A stretch of DNA of 64,000 nucleotides from Melastoma dodecandrum (Eukaryota > Streptophyta > Magnoliopsida > Myrtales > Melastomataceae). The stretch lies in assembly GCA_029817715.1 (NCBI GenBank), contig JARUPY010000473.1:3410001-3474000 (forward strand), in the 5' to 3' direction. This document shows positions 55,726 to 64,000 of this stretch, piece by piece; position 1 is the stretch's first letter, and each line of letters begins with the position of its first letter. Under the pieces are notes generated by a model, which saw only the letters and a list, made by a program, of their open reading frames with translations, made no database searches and was not told where the DNA came from. The translations under genes were made by a program, and so were the position numbers.

Positions 55726-58700
55726 ATGTCTAGTAGCCCTGCCAAGGCTTTGGACCCTGCTTTCCAAGGGGCTGGTCAGAGGGTGTATCCTTATTCTTTG
55801 CAAAAGCTTTGCAGTGATAGTGAGATTATTATAACAAACTATTTCCATGTTCGAGATTTGAAACTAGCTTGCATTTTTGCTTGACACCGAACATGTGAAT
55901 AATCATGGAGACTCTTACACTCATCATGTTCTGTTTTGCCTGTTTTATGAGAGAGTTTTTGCTTAAGCTTGTCGACCTTAAATGCTTGAAGTGGGACTGA
56001 AATTTGGCGCATCGAGAATTTTCATCCAGTTCCTTTGCCAAAGACGGAGCACGGGAAGTTTTACATGGGGGACTGCTACATTGTTCTGCGGGTGACATAA
56101 TCTTTTATAACCCTTCGTTCATGGGCGAGACCTTCGACAGTAGTTAATTAAATGCTGAATGGCCTCAGCTTTGTGAAATTGTACCGTAATAGCAGAACAT
56201 TCTGTAGATAGCATCACCTTTCCTAACTGGCCGAGCAAATTTGATTCCTTTTAATTTCATGAAATCCTAAATCAGACTTTCATGGCCCTCTTGTTATGGT
56301 TTGCTTCCTTAAATATCAATCTAATTGAAGCTTATGATGTTAAAGTTCCAGAAAAATCTTGGTTTAGAAGGCGATGTGGTGTGTGGAGCGGTTTATAATT
56401 TTTTTAGTTGTAACTTGTAATTTGGATTACCAATTTTGGCAGACAATATCTGGAAAGGGAGGACAATATCTGCATGACATCCATTTCTGGATTGCCAAAG
56501 ACAGCAGTCAAGTATGCCATTGATTGAAATTTTCTCTTCTCAACCTTCTTGATATGCAATATCAGTATCGCTAATATTGTGCTCCAGAGGATGAAGCTGG
56601 AACAGCAGCAATTAAAACTATCGATCTTGATACAGCTCTTGGAAGACGTGCTGTACAACACAGGGAACTTCAAGGCCATGAGTCAGACAAATTTTTGTCC
56701 TATTTTAAGCCTTGTATTGTACCTCTGGAAGGAGGCATAGCATCTGGCTTTAAAAAGCCCGAGGAGCAAGAATTTGAAACACGTCTTTATGTATGTCGGG
56801 GGAAGAGATCCATAAGGTTGAAGCAGGTAACTGACCACTTCCTCAAAGCCTGAACCTTGTAGAGCCTCTTAATCTTCTGGTTGTCACTTTCTCCATGAAG
56901 ATGTAAACTCAAGGTCATCACCGACATTCGATTGGTGCAGGCCCCTTTTGCACGTTCTTCTCTGAATCACGATGATGTATTTATCCTAGACACCGAAAAG
57001 AAGATCTATCAGTTCAACGGGGCAAACTCAAATATTCAGGAAAGGGCAAAGGCTCTGGAAGTAGTCCAGTTTTTGAAGGACACATATCATGAGGGAGTGT
57101 GTGATGTTGCCATTATTGGTAGGAGCTTAAATTTATACTTTTTATATTTTTCTTTCTTTTCATGATAGTTTGGTAGTTTACAAATCTTTCATACTGCTAA
57201 CTTGTTGAATGGGACTTTACTTTTTGCTCATTCCCCTTTCAGAGGATGGAAAATTAGATACTGAATCAGACTCTGGCGAGTTTTGGGTCCTGTTTGGTGG
57301 TTTTGCTCCAATTGGAAAGAAAGTAGTCAGTGATGATGATATAGTTCCCGAAGCTACTGCTGCTAAGCTGTACAGGTGATTGTCCTAGATCTCAGCTACT
57401 ACTATTGAACCTGGCGATTATAAATCTACAAAATCTGATGTTAATGTAGGATCTTACCTTGATGTTTCTTTTTTAATTGTGAGGAGTTGAACTTCTTTTA
57501 ATGAGAAATGATTTTTTTTTTATGAGTTTCAAAGAAATAATTTTTCTCTTTCACACACACACACACACATTTCTCCATCTAGCAAGTAAGCTAGCAGAAC
57601 AATAATAGATATAAATAATTTCTGGGGTTTGCACCCATTACTCCAAAAAAGATCTGAACAATCGTGGCATCCTTTTGCAGCATCACTGATGGCGAGGTAA
57701 AGCTCATGGAAGGTGACCTATCAAAAAGTTTGCTAGAAAACAACAAATGTTATCTACTTGACCGTGGTGTTGAAATTTTTGTTTGGGTTGGAAGAATAAC
57801 ACAAGTGGATGAGAGGAAAGCAGCCATCCAAGTGGCTGAGGTAGGTGACTACTGCGATATCATAGTAATCTCATTAAGTATTTTGAACATATCACTGCTA
57901 TCTCATACGTAACTTTCTTCCAGGAATTCATAAAAAGCCAAAACAGGCCAAATTCAACTCGAGTCACCCAGGTTATTCAGGGATATGAAACTCGGGGATT
58001 CAAATCCAACTTCGACTCATGGCCATCTGTGTCTGCTGTCCCTGCTCCTGAAGAGGGACGAGGAAAAGTAGCAGGTGATTGTTTTTCATTGTCCACTTTG
58101 CACTGACAAACTTATTTTTTGGGAGTGAATTGTTTCATAATGCTTTTATGATTGCAATTCATAACTTTGCTGAAGCAACAGGGTGTCGGTCTCAAGGGCA
58201 TTGCTAAAGCTGCTACTGTGAACGAGGAAGTCCCACCAATGCTTGAAGGAGATGGAAAGATGGAAGTATGAAGGTATCGTGCCCTGAGATTATATTTGGA
58301 TTGTACCTCTCCATATTAACACTTGCATTTCAGGTTTGGCGTATTGATGGCAGTGCCAAGACTCCTTTGCCAAAAGAGGACATTGGCAAATTTTACGACG
58401 GAGATTGCTATATCATTCTTTACACTTATCACAGCGGTGAAAGGAAAGAAGATTATTTCCTGTGCTGGTGGATTGGAAAGGATAGTGTTGAGGTACTGTA
58501 ATTTATCTTAAGGTCTCTCAGCTCCCCTTCGACTGCCCCCCGAAACTGCCAAAAGGAGTTAACAGAATAGTTTAACAAAGATCTTGCTGCTTGATGTATA
58601 TAGAATTTTCTCCATCCTTTAATTCATCATTGTGTACGTTTGTGGAACCCAATTTGGTGAACTTTCTTAGATGCTGAAAAGGGTTTAATGACGCCAAAAT

Positions 58701-61700
58701 AATCCCGTGTCTTTAAGAGTCAAGGGTTTTCCTTTAAACTTAACTCAAGAAGAGAAGAAGACATGAGTATATGAGTATAATGTCCCAGATTATGTGCAAA
58801 AATATCTTCCTTCACTAAGGCAATTGCATGTGTTTGCTTTACCTCATGCTTTTATTTTTGTCTAAAGCTTGCAACATATTTGATCCATAACATCTTCAAT
58901 CCCAACAAAATGAGACAGTCTTTCATAAGGTGTCTCATTGAAACTTTTTTTCCCTGTTAGAGCTAAGAATAATCAGATAATTCGTGGAATTAATTGCAGG
59001 ATGACCAGAAGATGGCTGCTGGATTAACTAACACCATGTCTAACTCATTAAAAGGGAGACCCGTTCAGGTAGGCTTCTTCCAAAGTTGAGTGATGTGACA
59101 ATAGATAATCTAACTATCTAAGCACTAACATATGCTTCTTCTAGGGACGCATATTCCAAGGGAAGGAGCCACCACAACTCGTTTCTCTTTTTCAGCCCAT
59201 GTTGATCCTTAAGGTAATACATTGAGCTTTGTCAGGCCAATACATCACCGAAAATTATTGCATAAATAATCATCATAATTAAATAATTGTGCCTCTTGTT
59301 GAAAACTGAATCTCCTATGGTGTTAATTTCAGGGTGGTTTGAGTTTGGGTTACAAAAATAAAATAGCAGAGAAAGGTTTGACAGATGACACTTATACTCA
59401 AAGTTGTCTTTCTCTCCTACGTATATCTGGGGCTGCATCACATAACAACGGGGCAGTCCAAGTAGAAGCGGTACGCATGAGTCCTCAAATGTTTGAATTG
59501 AAGATTAATAAGATTTTCAATGAAAAACCCTTAGCTTACCATAGCAATGCATGATTCTTATTGGTTGAGTTGAGACAGCCTAAAGATTGCAGAATCCCTG
59601 AGGTTGTCTTGAGTTAGCTTAAGCTATACGCATATCCTGTAAGATAGGAACAATAAGATATCCATCTTTTGGTGTTTTATATCGAGAATTAGATATGTTG
59701 CCAACAATCAATGGCTAAGTCGAATGTCGTCCTATAGCTTAAACAATATGTGTATCCTGCCGACCTTTCCTTTTTTTTTTCTTTCGATAAGTTGCGGAGC
59801 CTTTTTTTTATAAGTATCTTTTTTATCTTCTCTTGGTTATGCTTTCGGTTTCATTATGCTTTTTCGCTTTCATATACTTTCTAGAGACTCTGTTTTATGC
59901 ACTCATTTAATGAGTTTTGTTCATTAATGTCGTTATTTGACAAATTATTTCATTAAATAATCTCGTAACTTTTAAAATTCGTCGACTAATTAAGTGAAAT
60001 CGGCCTTATAAAGGCCGATTTCAGTCTCTGAGGAAGTCGGCCTTTGTAAAGCCAACTTCATGTGAATAAAGTCGGCATTTGAAAATTTTTTTTGTCTAAG
60101 TATAGGGAAGTCGGTCTTACAAAGGCCGACTTTCTCGTATGAATGAACTTTGAATTTATTTTTTTTTTTGCCTTTGAAATTTTTTTTTTGCCTGTGTAAG
60201 GAAGTCAAAGGCCGACTTCCTTGAATGGCCTTTGAATTTTTTTTTTCTTTTTGGCTTTGAAAATTTTTTTTTGCCTGTGCAGGGAAGTCGACCTTTGTAA
60301 TGACCTTTGATTTTTTTTTCTTTTTTGGGCCTAAGTGAAAGGCCGACTTCTTACTTAACTGAAGTCGGCCTTACAAAGGCCGACTTTACTCGGTTAGTCA
60401 ACGAATTTTAAAAGTTACGAGGTTATTTGGTGAAATAATTTATCAAATGACGTCATTTAGGAACAAAGCTCCTCCTTTAATGCCCCTCCTTTTTCTCGTT
60501 GTTGTAGTTTGTGAAACTTGATGCATAACTTTTCTTTCGAATTGGTTCAGGCAGCAAGGTCTTTGAATTCAACAGACTGCTTTATTCTGCAATCCGGATC
60601 ATCTGTTTTCATTTGGCATGGAAACCAGAGCACCTTTGAGCAGCAGCAGCATGCTGCGAAAGTTGCAGAAATTTTGAAGGTACCATTTAAAGTCTTCCTT
60701 TTACCAGGCTACAAAACCAGTATGATACCTGGCTTCTGTATCCATCGATGCGCCTGCTAACGTAGTTGTAAGGGAGCTTCAATTGCATACATTATATGTT
60801 CTTTGGCTATTTGTAACTAAGTTGTAGAGTTTTGCCCTAAGGTACAAAAGTTTGTCTGACCATTAGCATTTACGAGATTTGAGAACTTTGGGTCCGTTTT
60901 CTACCCATATCAGTCGGAGTTATCTTTTATTTTCCTGCAGTCTGGCTTAACAATCATGTGAAAAGAGACTGTTATAGTTTGGGTAGTGTAAACAATTGTT
61001 TTTCTGTATTTATTCCTGGTTCCTAGAAATAGCTGGGTAATGCATAACCCCAATTTATGCGACCTTGCTGCACCTTTCTCATCCATTATGATTCTGTTTG
61101 AACTTTGTTTTGGATGAATCCAAACTATTATTCTAGTGCATGCTTTAAAACAACTTCCGCACTCAAACACAGACCCAGACCTTTTTTGAGCAAGTTGATA
61201 CTTAATTTTCTCTCGCATTGCAGCCTGGAGTTACTTTGAAACATACGAAGGAAGGAACTGAGAGCTCAGCCTTTTGGTCTGCGCTTGGAGGGAAACAAAA
61301 TTACACCAGCAAAAGAATCACTTCTGAAACAGCTAGAGATTCACACTTGTACAGTTTTACACTAAATAAAGGTTAATTACATTAATGATTAATCAGGGTG
61401 CAGCGCATGTTGTACTTTTTATGTCCTTTTCAAAAGTTGTTTCTGTTGATAGCATATGTTCTGCCTGTAACTCTCTTTTCTTCGTGTTGGTGTTGAACAC
61501 TGCAGGGAAATTTGAGGTAAGCATGCCCCGTGTATCTTAAAATTACTGACAGTTATTTATCTTTTCCATTTCCTTTCTTTGTCGGGACTCTGACCATGAT
61601 CTTGATAGGTTGAAGAGATATACAACTTCACCCAAGACGATCTCCTAACAGAGGACGTGTTAATACTTGATACACAGGCCGAAATCTTTGTTTGGGTAGG

Positions 61701-64000
61701 GCAGTCGGTTGATCCTAAAGAAAAGCAGAGTGCTTTTGAGATTGGTCAGGTACCATGCAAAAGTTTCATCTGTGTCTTTGCTATATCCTTATCAAATTCA
61801 TAAAAGCAATTTCCTCTTTTTTCTCAAACATTGCAGAAATACATCGACATGACAGCATCCCTGGAAAGTTTAGCCCCAGATGTTCCTCTTTACAGGATTT
61901 CTGAAGGCAGCGAACCATGCTTCTTCACCACCTTTTTTTCATGGGATTCTGCCAAAGCCAATGTATGCATCTTGCATCAGATTTTGCTGACTTATGTGAC
62001 AAAACAAATCAGAAAAGTGGAGTGGCTGTTATTAAATGTCATTACACATTATGAACTGGTTGATTTTACCTTTTTTTCATATTATTACCAAGGAAAAGGA
62101 ATTGTCAGTTGTTCTACATTGTGGACTGATCACACTTCTTTATGCAATCAGGTTCAAGGAAATTCATTCCAAAAAAAGGTGGCATTACTCTTGGGGATCT
62201 GTCATGCTGTGGAAGTGAGTAATTTATTTCATGACAGTAGTATAGCTTGTTTCATCATAATAATGCATGGTTTCTGATTTCATCAGAATAATATTTGCAA
62301 TCGAGGTAACAACATAGCTGGAACATTTTGACTAAATTATGTTAACTCCAATTGCAACTTTATATCTTCTTCTTAATATTCACTTGCTTCTGAGAGAGCT
62401 CTTTTGGGCGAGTAGGTGCTTGTGCTTTAGCCCAGTCTCTCTACACCTTTATCTAAACATTTTGGATCCTTTGGATGCATAATTTGGGATGCCTCTTCAT
62501 TTATCTTTTGGCATGTGGAGTGGATATGCTTTTTCAATGCATGACATTTTTCTTCATGTATTTCTATTTGAGTTGGATGACCTTATTGTGCTTATTTTTG
62601 CTGAACTAGGATAAGTCCAATGGGAGTTCAGGAGGACATACTCAGAGGGCTTCTGCTTTGGCTGCCTTGAATTCTGCATTCAGTTCATCAGCTGAGAAGC
62701 CATCCAGTGTTGTAAGAGACAGTTCACGGACCTAAAATTTCAGGGTTTTCACTATTCGAATACATGCTATAAGTTGTCGAGAATCTATAATACTGAGGAA
62801 ACTCCTGCAAAAAAGTGAGGATAAGCATGAGACAGCTTATTTAATGGATGTAACCCATCTGTTTTCATCTGAATGGTTAATAAAGACTTAGTCCATTTAG
62901 ACATACATACAGCAGATAGATGTTAATGGACTTATTAAACTGATATCCTTTTCCACATTCATAGAGCTTTGGATTCACAGATAGGAGGATAAACCTAATT
63001 ATGAACTCAAGGTGTGAAAAGAAGCTTTCAAACTTAGTTGGTCCCAATGGACTTAGATACTGTTTTTGCAAAGCAAAGGTAGAAGCTTGGAATGCCTTAA
63101 CGCTTTACTCCTGCAAAGGAAAAAATTCCGCAATTTTATTGAGTACAGGTTCCATTTGTCCCATGAAATAGGATAGATCATTCCCGCAAATTTTATTACG
63201 GTTTACTTCTGGTATGTTGATTAAGAATTTTTTTTTCTTATGATCAGGAGAAATCCAATGGTTCAGATCACGGCAGGCCAAGGCAACGAGCAGCGGCTTT
63301 AGCTGCCTTGTCATCCACATTTAATTCATTATCTACGTCAAAGCCCTCAACGCCAAGGTCATTGGGAAGTAATCGAGGATCACAGCGAGCGGCAGCAGTG
63401 GCAGCTCTTTCTTCTTTTCTAACTGCTGAGTTAAGCTCCCCTGATAACTCTCCCATGCAATCCAGTAGACCTTCTGAATGTAGTCCTCTTGGTACGTCAT
63501 CTCCATTACGCCACTTCGCGCATTTCGTACTTTTGTTTTGTTTTATGCAGTCTCTGTTATATTCCTGTAAATAGGAGTCTTTTGTCCCTCATGTTAACAA
63601 TTGCATCTGTGTTCCTTACATGTTAACAACTGGTTTAGCGTAGCTCGTGCTGTCTAGGATTGATGCATGTTTTTAGAAACTTCAGGTCGTTAGCGTTTGA
63701 AATGTGATTTTCTATTTGATTTTTTATTTTCTCATTGTTCACTGCATTATTTAATTTGATGCATGTCTTGGAATATTGAGCATTCATAGCGGAAGCGGAA
63801 GGGGACACCATTTCTGTGACAGAAGATTATCTGGAAACATCGGAGGATAGTAAATCTGAGGGAGCTTTGCCTGTCATGGATAATAATGGTGGAGACTTGC
63901 AAGAGAAGCCGGATGCAGAAAAGGCAGATGATGATGGCACTGAAAGTAGTGCAACAAAATATAGTTACGATCGACTAAAATCCAAGTCAGAGAATCCAGT
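55726..64000 (+). CDS. VLN: Villin (actin filament bundling and severing protein), 3' end outside window
   Basis: 22 exons are read: 55726-55784, 55992-56091, 56443-56511, 56590-56826, 56941-57118, 57243-57375, 57681-57840, 57924-58074, 58165-58265, 58334-58492, 59000-59068, 59145-59213, 59333-59470, 60551-60679, 61224-61371, 61506-61516, 61609-61749, 61837-61962, 62152-62214, 62610-62711, 63248-63491, 63790 to the window end; about 932 residues. It starts like plant villins ([10 protein letters not shown]). Six gelsolin repeats follow ([37 protein letters not shown]). Then come two [24 protein letters not shown] linker repeats, and the window ends inside [14 protein letters not shown], where the actin-binding headpiece begins. 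Closest in memory to the VLN2/VLN3 group. Exon 9 lacks a normal acceptor: AA at 58,163-58,164. Confidence 0.9.
58163..58164 (+). other. Non-canonical splice acceptor (AA) of villin exon 9
   Basis: The conserved exon ([11 protein letters not shown]) should begin at 58,165, but the preceding dinucleotide is AA. A cryptic in-frame route exists: donor GTAGCA six bases earlier in exon 8 plus the acceptor CTGAAG or CAACAG would drop about six to eight residues. Confidence 0.6.
59913..60475. mobile_element. Fold-back MITE in villin intron 13
   Basis: Inverted arms of about 80-90 bp (59,913-60,000 and 60,390-60,475, sharing CTCGTAACTTTTAAAATTCG) are flanked by TTTAATG at 59,906-59,912 and 60,476-60,482. 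Inside, hairpins of the type AAGTCGGCCTTACAAAGGCC...GACTT recur with T-run spacers. Non-coding. Confidence 0.75.
61506..61516 (+). other. 11-nt villin micro-exon (exon 16)
   Basis: GGAAATTTGAG, bounded by GCAG and GTAAGC, restores the conserved NKGKFEVEE reading between exons 15 and 17. Confidence 0.75.

Overview
The window is nuclear DNA of a flowering plant, most likely a eudicot. The evidence is spliced genes with GT-AG introns, an SPL gene with a miR156 site, plant-type villin, stress-associated protein, CYP71-clan P450 and C53 genes, and plant LTR retrotransposons and Mutator-like DNA transposons. The species cannot be named from sequence alone. Exon joins below were made by reading splice sites and checking that the frame is kept; none was tested against transcripts.

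Layout. 1-5.1 kb: gene-poor and repeat-rich, with a fold-back element (about 155-690) and an LTR-like remnant with four 52-bp tandem repeats. 6,027-18,880: a complete, very young Ty3/gypsy element of the Tat/Ogre type, with 959- and 958-bp LTRs and a CGACC target duplication. On the plus strand it encodes gag-protease, RT with two RNase H domains, and integrase. On the minus strand, between integrase and the 3' LTR, lies a six-exon gene for a plant-mobile-domain (PMD) protein with its own TATA box. 20.7-22.3 kb: an SPL transcription factor. 23.0-32.5 kb: three minus-strand housekeeping genes, namely a G-patch protein (GPATCH11-like), a C53/CDK5RAP3 homologue carrying two in-frame stop codons, and TBCCD1. 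33.3-39.2 kb: a decayed Ty1/copia element nested in a LINE remnant. 39.5-41.0 kb: an intronless cytochrome P450. 43.6-44.1 kb: an A20/AN1 stress-associated protein. 47.5-48.1 kb: two unrelated gene fragments (Pol I largest-subunit C-terminus and an LRR receptor-kinase C-terminus). 48,246-53,397: a Mutator-like element with TIRs of about 450 bp, a dead transposase and an opposing GRF zinc-finger gene. 55.7 kb to the window end: a villin gene, cut off before its headpiece ends, with a fold-back MITE in one intron and a non-canonical splice acceptor.

The host genes do not form one pathway. G-patch, C53 and TBCCD1 are independent head-to-tail genes. The most unusual object is the Tat element. It combines a spliced antisense gene, an LTR array of paired GTCGAC motifs and an almost intact coding capacity. 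Second is a group of small elements built from short perfect hairpins. Several genes also carry apparently disabling changes (C53, the villin acceptor, the antisense PMD gene), which should be checked against raw reads before they are taken as biology.
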